This document shows positions 8,627 through 16,612 of a DNA stretch of 64,000 nucleotides, piece by piece; position 1 is the first letter of the stretch; the number at the start of each line of letters is the position of its first letter. Source of the DNA: Methylobacter tundripaludum SV96 (GTDB taxonomy: Bacteria > Pseudomonadota > Gammaproteobacteria > Methylococcales > Methylomonadaceae); NCBI RefSeq assembly GCF_000190755.2, contig NZ_JH109152.1:2421937-2485936 (forward strand), given 5' to 3'. The notes below the pieces were generated by a model that did no database searches, was not told where the DNA came from, and worked only from the letters and a program-made list of their open reading frames with translations. The position numbers and the translations under genes were made by a program.

Positions 8627-9217
8627 ATGAAACGTTTTTTACTAGGTTGCCTGCTGTCGAGTGCAATCACGCTTCCCGTTGCCGCCGCATTACCGGAAGG
8701 CCATCCGGCTCCCGATTTTCAGACGCAAGCCTCGTTGGCCGGAAAATCTTTTACGTATTCGCTGCAAGACGCGCTGAAAAAAGGCCCGGTCGTGGTCTAT
8801 TTTTACCCGTCGGCCTACACCGGCGGCTGCAATATTCAGGCGCACACCTTTGCGGTGAATCATGACAAATTCACCGCCGCCGGAGCCTCCATTATCGGCG
8901 TGTCGCTCGACAGCATCGACAGGCTCAACGATTTCTCCGCCGATCCTGAGTTTTGCGGCGGTAAAGTTGCGGTCGCTTCCGATGTCGAAGGCAATATCGC
9001 CAAGTCCTACGATTTGACCGTCAGGGAAGCGGCGGCGGGGAAAAAAGATTCGCGCGGCGTTGAAATCACTCACGGCTTTGCCGAGCGCACCACCTTCATC
9101 GTTACGCCTGACGGCAAAATCGCCGCTACGTTGACGGGGCTTAAACCGGCGGAAAATGTTGAAAAATCGCTTGAAATCGTGCAAAAGCTTGCGGCTGCCA
9201 AACAGTCAGTTAAGTAG
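8627..9217 (+). CDS. Secreted peroxiredoxin (AhpC/TSA family)
   Basis: 196 residues with a signal peptide (cleavage near VAA-AL), so periplasmic. The peroxidatic motif PSAYTGGC (residues 61-68, PxxxTxxC) is intact with Cys68; a second cysteine in DPEFCGG (about 105) may resolve it. The fold continues with VTPDGKIAATLTG. It would reduce peroxides using periplasmic thiols or a cytochrome. It lies immediately before a dihaem cytochrome c gene with only two bases between the stop and the proposed GTG start, so the two are probably translated together. Confidence 0.88.
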   Translation: MKRFLLGCLLSSAITLPVAAALPEGHPAPDFQTQASLAGKSFTYSLQDALKKGPVVVYFYPSAYTGGCNIQAHTFAVNHDKFTAAGASIIGVSLDSIDRLNDFSADPEFCGGKVAVASDVEGNIAKSYDLTVREAAAGKKDSRGVEITHGFAERTTFIVTPDGKIAATLTGLKPAENVEKSLEIVQKLAAAKQSVK

Positions 9218-9219
9218 GC

Positions 9220-9948
9220 GTGGGATTATCGCGCTTGGTGTCGCGATGCAGCATAGCGTCGGTTTTTTCCTGCCGGAAGCGCTCGAATAGACGTTGGCAG
9301 AGAAACTCCTTTCTTGCCGTCAGCACATTCGCCCTGCTCGCTTCGGTCAAAACTATGGCGGCCGAGGAGGGGGCGGAAATCGTCGGACAACGCATCGGCA
9401 GCGGCAACCCGGTCATCGGCAAGGAAAAAGCCGAGGCCGGGCGTTGCCGGGAATGCCACGGCGCGGACGGCAATAGTAGCGATGCCAAGATTCCCAATCA
9501 TGCGGGCCAGTACGCCGCTTATCTGGTCAAGCAGTTGAGCGATTTCCAGTCCGGTGCGCGTCGGCACGAGATCATGACCATCATGGCGGAAGATTTAAGC
9601 GCCGCCGACATGGCGGATATTGGCGCTTATTTCGCCAGCCGGGAAATCATGCAAGGCGACGGTGCCGGTGCTAATGCGTTGGGCAGGAATTTGTTCGACA
9701 ACGGCGACCAGGGTCGGGACATTCCGGCTTGCGCCAGTTGCCACGGCACACGCGGCAAGGGCGGCATTGCCGGTAACGTGATTTACCCGGTGATTGGCGG
9801 CCAGCGCAAGATTTACCTGCGCTCTCAATTGGTCGGTTGGAAGCTGGGCGACCGCAAAAACAGTCCGGGCGGCGTAATGAACAAGATTGCCGAATCGCTG
9901 AGCGATGACGAGATCGAAGCGCTGGCCGATTATATTTCCGGGCTGTAG
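9220..9948 (+). CDS. Dihaem cytochrome c (cytochrome c4-like)
   Basis: 242 residues from a GTG start. A hydrophobic export segment (about residues 29-47, FLAVSTFALLASVKTMA) is preceded by a basic region; no ATG lies before it, which forces a GTG or TTG start. Two haem sites: CRECH (76-80) and CASCH (171-175), each in a class I cytochrome c domain, the second with PVIGGQRKIYLRSQL typical of cytochrome c4-like domains. A periplasmic electron carrier, plausibly the donor for the peroxiredoxin encoded just upstream or for the nearby cytochrome c' proteins. The exact start is uncertain. Confidence 0.85.
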   Translation: MGLSRLVSRCSIASVFSCRKRSNRRWQRNSFLAVSTFALLASVKTMAAEEGAEIVGQRIGSGNPVIGKEKAEAGRCRECHGADGNSSDAKIPNHAGQYAAYLVKQLSDFQSGARRHEIMTIMAEDLSAADMADIGAYFASREIMQGDGAGANALGRNLFDNGDQGRDIPACASCHGTRGKGGIAGNVIYPVIGGQRKIYLRSQLVGWKLGDRKNSPGGVMNKIAESLSDDEIEALADYISGL

Positions 9949-9959
9949 CAAAGTGATGG

Positions 9960-10385
9960 TGCTTATTTCGTAACTATTTAGCAGATGTTTCTCGTTCTAA
10001 CGCGTTGCGCCATGAGTTATGACTAACATCTTGCGTATATGGGACGTAGCGTGTGGAAATTTTTTACCACGAAGACACGAAGACACGAAGACACGAAGGA
10101 CACGAAGGACACGAAGAAATAAAGCTTCGTGTTCTTCGTGTCTTCGTGGTGATAATTTTTTAATGTGGCTGGACGGGGTTTGCAACCCCGTCCGAAACGT
10201 TTGACGGATGAAAATATGGCAGTAGTTATCTAAAACGGTAGGGACGGGGGTGCAACCCCCGTCCCGCTCGGGAACCAGCGTAAAGGCTTTTTAAGGGCGT
10301 TGCCGGTAGCCGGAGTGCAGGCTTCGCCTGCAAGCGCAAGCACCAACAGTAGGCGCTTTAGGCGAAGCTTGCACTCCCGTTTTGA
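9960..10385. repeat. Repeat cluster: three palindromic families end to end
   Basis: No gene. 10057-10153 is an inverted repeat of tandem CACGAAGA/CACGAAGGA units closing with CTTCGTGTCTTCGTGGT. 10167-10268 is a GGACGGGG...CCCCGTCC element (double hairpin) with copies at 20230, 38028 and 40187. 10309-10378 is a GAGTGCAGGCTTCGCCTGC element with a shorter copy at 40291-40342. Confidence 0.8.
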
Positions 10386-10459
10386 TAATTTTTTAACCGA
10401 TTAATAAGAAGTTACATATTTAGTTATTTCCTCCCTATTTATTCTTTCAGAGGGCAACA

Positions 10460-12103
10460 ATGAAGTCGTTGAATTGGCTGTTATATCAAGTTCATCGCTG
10501 GGTAGGCGTAGTGCTGGGCTTATTCATGTTTTTTTGGTTTTTTACCGGTTTGGTGATCATGTATTCCACTCCGACGACGCAAAACCGCAGTCAGCAACTG
10601 GCGCACGCGGAAACCTTGGCTCCCGAAGTCGGCTGGCTGAGCCTGGGCGAGGCTTGGGACCGTAGCGTCGAACAACGCAAGGCGGCAGAACCTAAGCCCA
10701 AAGCGGCGGCCCGTGCCGAAACTCAAAGTAGCAAAGGAAAAGACGGCGATGCTGCCGTCAGTATCGCCGATGCCCGATTGGTGCGTAGCGCCGGTGAACC
10801 CGTGTGGCTGGTAGAGGATAGTCGGGGACAGCGTTTCGCCTTGTCTGCGCTTGACGGTTCAGTGCGTAAAACCACGCCGGATCAAGCGTTGAAAATTGCG
10901 GAAAACTGGTTCAATGCCGACAGCAGCGGCGGCGTTATCAAGGCCGGTTTCCTGGAGACCGTCGAGAAGCCGATCATCCTTCGTAACCAGGATGCCTTGA
11001 GTCCCTTCCACCGCATAGCCGTCGGCGACGGCGGGGAAATGTTGATCTCCTCGCGTACCGGCGAAGTATTGCACGTCTCCAGCCGTTTGGATCGGGCTTT
11101 CTACTGGGCAGGCAATTGGCTGCATTTGTTAAAGCCGCTGGAGTCGATAGGCTTAGGTAAAATTCGCAACGATGCGCAACTGTGGTTGGGTTTATCCGCG
11201 ACCCTGGCGACATTGACCGGCCTGATTATCGGCTGGTTGCGCTGGCGGCCCGGTTTCGGCGGCAAGCCCACTTATTCCCAAGGCCGTACCCAGCCTTACC
11301 GGGAATTCTGGTTTAAATGGCATTTCTGGAGCGGGCTGATCGGCGGTATCGTGGTGCTGTCTTGGGCGCTCAGCGGTTTTCTTGATACCAATCCCGGAAA
11401 AATATTTTCGACGGCCAATCCCAATCGGCAAGAAATGAACCGCTATTTGGGGAGCCAATTGCCTGAGGCAATGCGTTTGTGGCAGCCGGTTTTACCCGTT
11501 TTACTGGCTTTGGCTGTCGACGATGCGGACATTGTCGAACTGGGTTGGCGGCAACTGGGCGGTGACGCCGTGCTGCTGGCTCATACCCGCGACGGACAGC
11601 GTCTGCCGCAAACACTGCCCGGTGCCTTGCCGCAGTTTAACCCGGCATCGCTCGTGGCGGCCGTGCAGCGCGTGGCCGGTAATGCCGAAGTGGAAACCCA
11701 GACAGTCTTGAATGAATACGACAGCTACTACTACCCCAGGCACCATCAAAGCGTGGTGGAGAAACCGTTGCCGGTACTGTTGGTGCAACTGGCCGACGAG
11801 GCCGGAACCCGTTTTTACCTGGACCCGCAAGACGGCCGTCTGTTGAGTCGGGTGGATAGAAGCGGACGTGTCTTACGCTGGCTATATTCCGGCCTGCATC
11901 ACTGGGATTTCGGCTGGATTTATCATCGGCCAATCTGGGATGTCTGGATGCTGATCTGGGTATCGTTCGGATTGGTGCTGGGGGGCAGTTCGCTGGTGGT
12001 TGGCTGGCGACTGCTGAAGAAAACCTTTGCGCCTAAAAAGCGCGCGATTCGGCGCACACCGAGGGGCGTTGGAAAACTGGAGCCTGAAATCCCTCCGCAT
12101 TAA
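10460..12103 (+). CDS. PepSY-associated transmembrane protein
   Basis: 547 residues. The start KSLNWLLYQVHRWVGVVLGLFMFFWFFTG is the first span of the PepSY_TM family, followed by a long periplasmic part with PepSY-like segments, more spans at about residues 240-260 and 295-315, and a last span near 490-515 after LYSGLHHWDFGWIYHRP. Conserved histidines next to membrane spans suggest haem or metal binding; relatives include reductases and iron-uptake-linked proteins. Gamma-proteobacterial codon use, not obviously foreign. A terminator-like hairpin follows at 12144. Confidence 0.82.
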   Translation: MKSLNWLLYQVHRWVGVVLGLFMFFWFFTGLVIMYSTPTTQNRSQQLAHAETLAPEVGWLSLGEAWDRSVEQRKAAEPKPKAAARAETQSSKGKDGDAAVSIADARLVRSAGEPVWLVEDSRGQRFALSALDGSVRKTTPDQALKIAENWFNADSSGGVIKAGFLETVEKPIILRNQDALSPFHRIAVGDGGEMLISSRTGEVLHVSSRLDRAFYWAGNWLHLLKPLESIGLGKIRNDAQLWLGLSATLATLTGLIIGWLRWRPGFGGKPTYSQGRTQPYREFWFKWHFWSGLIGGIVVLSWALSGFLDTNPGKIFSTANPNRQEMNRYLGSQLPEAMRLWQPVLPVLLALAVDDADIVELGWRQLGGDAVLLAHTRDGQRLPQTLPGALPQFNPASLVAAVQRVAGNAEVETQTVLNEYDSYYYPRHHQSVVEKPLPVLLVQLADEAGTRFYLDPQDGRLLSRVDRSGRVLRWLYSGLHHWDFGWIYHRPIWDVWMLIWVSFGLVLGGSSLVVGWRLLKKTFAPKKRAIRRTPRGVGKLEPEIPPH

Positions 12104-12143
12104 CTGTCGGCATATCAGCGAGAGGAAGCGGATAACGGAAGCC

Positions 12144-12178
12144 AGTGAATCTATCTAGCGGTTCACTGACTTTTTTGG
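12144..12178 (+). terminator. Intrinsic terminator after the PepSY gene
   Basis: The stem CCAGTGAA/TTCACTG is followed by TTTTTT. Its sequence is related to the leader terminators before cysK (18152) and cysJ (38177), but here it lies just downstream of a stop codon and acts as an ordinary terminator. Confidence 0.65.
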
Positions 12179-12199
12179 TTTCATCTCAGCGATTTATAT

Positions 12200-12241
12200 A
12201 TCTGTTTTAAAGATATATAAATCGAATAATAACGTTTTATT
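12200..12241 (+). promoter_or_regulatory. Conserved two-part operator motif, copy 1
   Basis: ATCTGTTTTAAAGAT (12200-12214), spacer of six bases, then ATCGAATAATAACG and TTTTATT (12221-12241). The first part also lies inside a perfect 13-bp inverted repeat (12191-12203/12211-12223). It points toward the sigma-54 activator gene 100 bp downstream. Four more copies with the same 6-nt spacer lie at 18003, 33411, 45349 and 45981. Confidence 0.65.
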
Positions 12242-12340
12242 CCATATAACAATCAACCTAAGATAGCTACCAACGCTGGCGGAGTGACATGATCAGTTCT
12301 GTTAACCCGATTTAATGGCAGTGATTTTATTTAAATCCGG

Positions 12341-13582
12341 ATGACGATCCTGAAAAGGGTTGAGTTACCCACTTTTTGCAAAGCAAACGAGTACATTATT
12401 ATGGATACACTTTCAGACAGCATTCTCGCCGCCAGCCAAGCAGAGCAAGCTTCTACATTGCTGGCTTTTGATGAATTGCAGTCACGTTCGCTGTCGCTCT
12501 CGATCCGGGCGACGGCGTTGGTTTTTGAAGATCCGGTTTCCCGTCGATTGCTGGAACAGATCGAACGTATTGCGCCCAGCGACGCAACCGTTCTGATTAT
12601 CGGCGAAACCGGAACCGGTAAGGAGCTGGTGGCCCGTCATGTTCATGCGCTCAGCAAGCGCAGCAAAAATGTTTTTGGGGCCTTAAACTGCGCGGCGTTG
12701 AGTGAAAACCTGATCGAAAGCGAATTGTTCGGCCATGAAAAAGGGGCGTTCACAGGGGCTTTGACGAGCAAGGAAGGCTGGTTCGAAACCGCCAACAAGG
12801 GCAGTTTGTTCCTCGATGAAGTGGGGGACTTGCCGTTTGCGATGCAGGCCAAATTGCTGCGTGTGCTACAGGAGCGCGAAGTTGTCAAAGTGGGTTCCAG
12901 GCAGCCGGTGCCGGTAGATGTCAGAATCATTGCGGCAACCAATGTCAATCTGGAAGAGGCCGTTGCGGCTTCGCACTTTCGGGCCGATTTATATTACCGA
13001 TTCAACGTAGCGACTATTCAGTTAAGCCCCTTGCGCGACCGACCTGGCGACATCCTGCCTTTGGCAAGACATTTTCTGAAAATTTACGGCGCGCGTTTGG
13101 GTTATGGCGAAATCAAGCTGTCGCTGGCAACCGAATTGACTTTATTGAATTACGATTGGCCGGGCAATATTCGCGAACTGGAAAACGCTATTCACCGTGC
13201 GCTGCTGGTCTGTCCCGGTAATCGTTTACGCCCTGAAGATTTCAAGCTATCCGGCGTCAGAACTTTGGAGCAGGGATCATCCGTTTCAACCACGTCTTTG
13301 GAAAGCGCGTTGCAGCGTCTTTGCGAGCAAGCGCCGCCCAAGTTGTTTGAGATATTGGAAGAAACGGTTATTCGGACCGCCTTTGAATTCTGCGAGGAAA
13401 ACCAGGTTCAAACCGCGCGTTTGCTGGACATTAGCCGTAATGTGCTCAGGCATAAGCTGGGTCTCTATGGCATGTTGCCGAATACGCAGAAAAAATCGCC
13501 GGACGCCTATAGAGAGACGGGAGTTGTAAGAGGCGGAGATGCTGGAAAAGCAGACCCGAATAATCTTTACCGATTGACTTAG
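12341..13582 (+). CDS. Sigma-54-dependent transcriptional activator, SfnR-like
   Basis: 413 residues (393 if the ATG at 12401 is used). A short N-terminus without a recognisable sensor domain leads into an AAA+ sigma-54 interaction domain: Walker A GETGTGKE (89-96), GAFTGA (135-140) that contacts sigma-54, Walker B LFLDE (about 156-160). The C-terminus has a Fis-type helix-turn-helix (ENQVQTARLLDISRNVLRHK). The block PSDATVLIIGETGTGKELVA and the lack of a sensor domain recall SfnR, which activates sulfur-source use under sulfur limitation. That fits the many sulfur genes nearby but is inference. A copy of the two-part operator lies upstream. Confidence 0.82.
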   Translation: MTILKRVELPTFCKANEYIIMDTLSDSILAASQAEQASTLLAFDELQSRSLSLSIRATALVFEDPVSRRLLEQIERIAPSDATVLIIGETGTGKELVARHVHALSKRSKNVFGALNCAALSENLIESELFGHEKGAFTGALTSKEGWFETANKGSLFLDEVGDLPFAMQAKLLRVLQEREVVKVGSRQPVPVDVRIIAATNVNLEEAVAASHFRADLYYRFNVATIQLSPLRDRPGDILPLARHFLKIYGARLGYGEIKLSLATELTLLNYDWPGNIRELENAIHRALLVCPGNRLRPEDFKLSGVRTLEQGSSVSTTSLESALQRLCEQAPPKLFEILEETVIRTAFEFCEENQVQTARLLDISRNVLRHKLGLYGMLPNTQKKSPDAYRETGVVRGGDAGKADPNNLYRLT

Positions 13583-13620
13583 CTGGGTGTTAAAGGGGGA
13601 CTTTCGCACCCTCCCCGATT

Positions 13621-13750
13621 TGTCCACGAAAAGCACGAAAGACACGAAATAAAACAGTATGTTGTATTGCACAGCCGGTCACTGCGGGTAACCTTCTATA
13701 ACTTGCTATGTCTTGGAATATTTTCGTGCTTTTTGTGATTTTCGTGGACC
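13621..13750. repeat. GTCCACGAAAAGCACGAAA inverted-repeat element
   Basis: Arms TGTCCACGAAAAGCACGAAA at 13621 and its complement ending TTCGTGGACC at 13750, about 90 bp apart. Related copies at 52551-52640 and 60121-60222. Confidence 0.75.
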
Positions 13751-13760
13751 GAATGATTTT

Positions 13761-14020
13761 AGGACTCCATCAATAATAACTTTCGCTTAGGGTTCCCACG
13801 CAGAGCATCATTGCCATTAAGTTAAGCTTTACGCTGGTTCCCAAGCTCCAGCTTGGTAACCCAGTTGACGAAGCTCCAGCTTCGTGAGGCGGGAAGCTGG
13901 AGCTTCCCACACTGAATTCCCAAGCTGGAGCTTGGGAACTAGCGCTCACTAAAATCCTTAACTTAATGGCAGTGACGCAGAGCATGGGAACGATGAATTT
14001 ATGTTTCGAGAAGTTATTAC
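13761..14020. repeat. Composite repeat: GGACTCCATCAATAATAAC block with nested CCCAAGCTCCAGCTTGGG hairpins
   Basis: Begins GGACTCCATCAATAATAAC and ends near GGGAACGATGAATTTATG. Inside are several hairpins built on CCCAAGCTCCAGCTTGGG. The same outer frame recurs at 33567-34035 with a larger insert, and the opening block again at 37980. 14041-14243 upstream of tatA contains only a short hairpin (GAGACCTTGTTTTGCAAGGTCT, about 14176-14198). Confidence 0.75.
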
Positions 14021-14243
14021 CGACCATATCCTTATAGAATTAATGAAACTGCCGATGTGCGGTTGGTTTCATTGCAGGGTGTTGTTGGCCGATCAGGGAC
14101 CGGATGACGCATTACAGGCACTGCAATGTCGTTTTGCTTGTCCGGCCTGAAATGAAAGCCGCAACGTAACAAGTAGAGACCTTGTTTTGCAAGGTCTTCA
14201 ACCAATAAGGCGTTGCCATGCAGCGTCACTACCGGAGTTAAAA

Positions 14244-14453
14244 ATGGGTTTCAGCGTTACTCACTTATTAGTTGTATTAGCCATCGTCATTGTTGTTTTC
14301 GGCACCAAGCGTTTACGCAATATCGGCACCGATCTGGGCGGAGCCATCAAAGGCTTTCGCGCGGCCGTGGCAGAAGGCGGGGAAGACAAGCCTGTCGCCG
14401 ATAAGGGTGAAGCCATCGAAGGCGAAGTTATTTTCAAAAACGATAAAGTTTAA
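14244..14453 (+). CDS. tatA: Twin-arginine translocase subunit TatA
   Basis: 69 residues: a single N-terminal membrane span ([20 protein letters not shown]) followed by the amphipathic helix [20 protein letters not shown] and an acidic tail. The FGTKRL hinge and small size identify TatA. The start at 14244 has CCGGAG six bases upstream and gives the normal N-terminus. TatA polymerises to form the passage for folded proteins across the inner membrane. First gene of tatABC; one exported substrate candidate, the DUF1501 protein at 6411, is in the window. Confidence 0.95.
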   Translation: MGFSVTHLLVVLAIVIVVFGTKRLRNIGTDLGGAIKGFRAAVAEGGEDKPVADKGEAIEGEVIFKNDKV

Positions 14454-14458
14454 CCTCC

Positions 14459-14764
14459 ATGTTTGATGTAGGGTTCTCGGAACTTTGTCTGATCGGCTTG
14501 GTCAGCTTATTGGTCATAGGCCCTGAAAGATTGCCCAAGGTGGCCAGGCTTACAGGATTCTGGTTGGGTAAAACGCGCAGGATGGCGGCTTCCGTCAAGG
14601 AAGAAATCAAGCTGGAACTGCAAACCGAGGAATTGCGCCAGATATTCAAAGAGCAGTCCGGGCTGGACGATGCCCAGCATTTGCTTGATGAAACATCCGA
14701 CGCGCTTAAAGCCACGATTGACCCGTTGCCGACCGATATAACCGGACAATATGAGCTCAAATAA
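14459..14764 (+). CDS. tatB: Twin-arginine translocase subunit TatB
   Basis: 101 residues starting [30 protein letters not shown], the diagnostic TatB N-terminus with the GPERLP hinge, followed by a long amphipathic helix. TatB forms the signal-peptide receptor with TatC. It begins five bases after tatA stops and overlaps tatC by 14 bases, so the three are translationally linked. Confidence 0.95.
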   Translation: MFDVGFSELCLIGLVSLLVIGPERLPKVARLTGFWLGKTRRMAASVKEEIKLELQTEELRQIFKEQSGLDDAQHLLDETSDALKATIDPLPTDITGQYELK

Positions 14765-15527
14765 TTTTAACGAGGCTGGAGAGCAGCCCTTTATCAGCCA
14801 TCTGATTGAATTGCGCAACCGCCTGTTGCGAGCGGTTTTATGCGTATTAGCGGTATTTTTGGGGCTGGCTTCATACGCCAATGAAATCTACAGCTTCCTG
14901 GCCGGTCCGCTGCTACAGCACATGCCGAAAAACAGCACCATGATCGCTATTGATGTGGCCTCCCCATTTTTCACGCCGTTTAAATTGGCGCTGGTGTTCT
15001 CGGCTTTTATTTCCGTTCCCGTTATTCTTTATCAGTTCTGGGCCTTTGTCGCGCCGGGTTTGTATAAGCGGGAGCGACGCATGATTTTTCCGCTGCTGAT
15101 CGCCAGCACCCTGCTGTTTTATATGGGCGTGGCCTTTGCCTACTTTGTGGTTTTCCCTCTGGTTTTCGGCTTCTTGACCGCCGCCGCGCCCGATGGCGTA
15201 GCGGTAATGACCGATATTGCCAAGTATCTCGATTTTGTTTTAGCCTTGTTTTTTGCGTTTGGCGTTTGCTTTGAAGTGCCGGTATTCACTATTCTTTTGG
15301 TCTGGACAGGACTGGTAACGCCCGAAGGCCTCGCCGATAAACGCCCTTATGTTATCGTCGGCGCGTTTATCGTAGGGGCTGTTTTAACGCCCCCCGACGC
15401 CGTCTCGCAAACATTATTAGCGATGCCGATGTGGATGTTGTTTGAGCTGGGCTTGCTATGTTCCCGGTTTTTTGTACTCGAGCCTGACAGTGAATTGGAT
15501 AAGATAGATTTAATGCCTCCTGATTAG
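14751..15527 (+). CDS. tatC: Twin-arginine translocase subunit TatC
   Basis: 258 residues with six membrane spans. The opening [18 protein letters not shown] holds the conserved acidic receptor site; FxPxLYKRERR-like [14 protein letters not shown] and the final spans match the family. TatC recognises the twin-arginine signal. Its last two codons and stop (CCT GAT TAG) come from a MITE inserted at 15519; without it the gene would end one residue after Met at a TAA (15709-15711). The addition is small and at the cytoplasmic tail, so function is probably unaffected. Confidence 0.95.
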   Translation: MSSNNFNEAGEQPFISHLIELRNRLLRAVLCVLAVFLGLASYANEIYSFLAGPLLQHMPKNSTMIAIDVASPFFTPFKLALVFSAFISVPVILYQFWAFVAPGLYKRERRMIFPLLIASTLLFYMGVAFAYFVVFPLVFGFLTAAAPDGVAVMTDIAKYLDFVLALFFAFGVCFEVPVFTILLVWTGLVTPEGLADKRPYVIVGAFIVGAVLTPPDAVSQTLLAMPMWMLFELGLLCSRFFVLEPDSELDKIDLMPPD

Positions 15528-15708
15528 CAAGATGCTTCAGCCAGAGACAAAATATTCGATATACCAACACTGTAGAGACGCGATTTATCGCGTCTGCTCT
15601 CCAATCCGGAAAAGGCGCAACGATTAGAGACGCGATAAATCGAAAGACGCGATAAATCGCGTCTCTACGGTTGGTTGGCTGAAGCATCTTGCTAATCAGG
15701 TAATGCCT
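15511..15708. mobile_element. 182-bp MITE with 25-bp terminal inverted repeats and 8-bp target duplication
   Basis: Element 15519-15700. The ends are perfect 25-bp inverted repeats (starting CCTGATTAGCAAG at 15519, complement ending 15700). TAATGCCT occurs on both sides (15511-15518 and 15701-15708), a clean target-site duplication. Inside are hairpins built on AGAGACGCGATTTATCGCGTCT-like text. It carries no gene, so it needs a transposase in trans; 8-bp duplications are typical of IS1595 and IS66 families, but the parent is not identifiable here. Confidence 0.9.
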
Positions 15709-16130
15709 TAAGAGTGAGCGGGTCTATGAATCAAACGAAACAGCCAGATTCCAACGCACATCGCGAGCGTGAACAACAAGGCCTCTGTACGGCCATAGCC
15801 AATGGCGGCAATGGCCGCTCCCGGACAAAATCCTGACAGTCCCCAGCCCAGCCCAAACAATGCGGATCCTGTCAGCAATCGGGCATCGATGCGTGTCGCA
15901 TCAGGCAGATGGAAACTTTGTTCCAGTATTGGCGAAGGCCTGCGAATAATCAGTCTATAAGCTAGTCCCAGCGTTGTCAGGGCGCTTGCCATGACCAGCG
16001 CCAAGCTGGGATCCCAGTGTCCTGCAATATCAAGAAACGCGAGCACCTTCACCGGGTTGACCATCTGCGATATGACCAAACCCAAGCCGAACAAAATGCC
16101 ACAAAATAAGCTCGATAAATTCTTGATCAT
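15708..16130 (-). CDS. YeeE/YedE-type transporter half (DUF6691-like)
   Basis: 140 residues with about four membrane spans. MIKNLSSLFCGILFGLGLVISQM opens the typical repeat; GLGWGLSGFCPGAAIAAI (about residues 95-112) holds the conserved cysteine of YeeE/YedE sulfur-transport domains. The start at 16130 follows the upstream half by four bases; a longer frame to 16310 only overlaps that gene. Together the two halves form a bipartite YeeE/YedE carrier of the PmpA/PmpB type thought to import sulfur compounds. The stop codon adjoins the MITE at the 3' end of tatC. Confidence 0.82.
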   Translation of the reverse strand: MIKNLSSLFCGILFGLGLVISQMVNPVKVLAFLDIAGHWDPSLALVMASALTTLGLAYRLIIRRPSPILEQSFHLPDATRIDARLLTGSALFGLGWGLSGFCPGAAIAAIGYGRTEALLFTLAMCVGIWLFRLIHRPAHS

Positions 16131-16134
16131 CGCT

Positions 16135-16569
16135 TCAATCCTCAGCGCCGAGCCAGTGGCGCACGATATAAACAGTAATGCCTGCAACCGCCATGAACAC
16201 GACGGTAGCCGCAGTCGAACGCGGTGAAAGGCGCGCCAGTCCGCATACGCCGTGGCCGCTGGTGCAGCCATTGCCAAGGCCGGTTCCGTAGCCGACCAAA
16301 AGGCCGGCAATTATCAAGATAGGCCATGGCGTATCGATGCCGATATTCGCCGCGTTACCGTCAGCCAACCTTAAAATGAGCGGGCCAAATAACAGACCGG
16401 CAAGAAAAAACAGGCGCCAACCGACATCGCCGCGCTGATGAGGCGGGAGCGCTCTACCGATAATGCCGGAAATACCGGCAATTCGGCCGTTTAAAAGCAG
16501 CAGCAATGCGGCGGATAATCCGATCAGTGCGCCGCCGGCCAGTGCTGAATAAGGTGTAAAGTTTTCCAT
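16135..16569 (-). CDS. YeeE/YedE family sulfur transporter half
   Basis: 144 residues, about four membrane spans, starting [25 protein letters not shown] with AGGA eight bases upstream. The signature [20 protein letters not shown] (about residues 100-120) contains the conserved cysteines of the YeeE/YedE (DUF395) family, whose characterised members move thiosulfate. The second half follows after four bases. It lies downstream of an outer-membrane FadL-type channel read in the same direction, suggesting one uptake route across both membranes; the substrate is inferred. Confidence 0.85.
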   Translation of the reverse strand: MENFTPYSALAGGALIGLSAALLLLLNGRIAGISGIIGRALPPHQRGDVGWRLFFLAGLLFGPLILRLADGNAANIGIDTPWPILIIAGLLVGYGTGLGNGCTSGHGVCGLARLSPRSTAATVVFMAVAGITVYIVRHWLGAED

Positions 16570-16612
16570 TGAAGAGTCCTGTCGGTCAATAAAATAACGG
16601 TCTCGGCAGACT

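Noticed and set aside
10057-10153. Tandem CACGAAGA units resembling a CRISPR array
   Set aside because: Units are 9-10 bp without spacers and form one inverted repeat; no cas genes.
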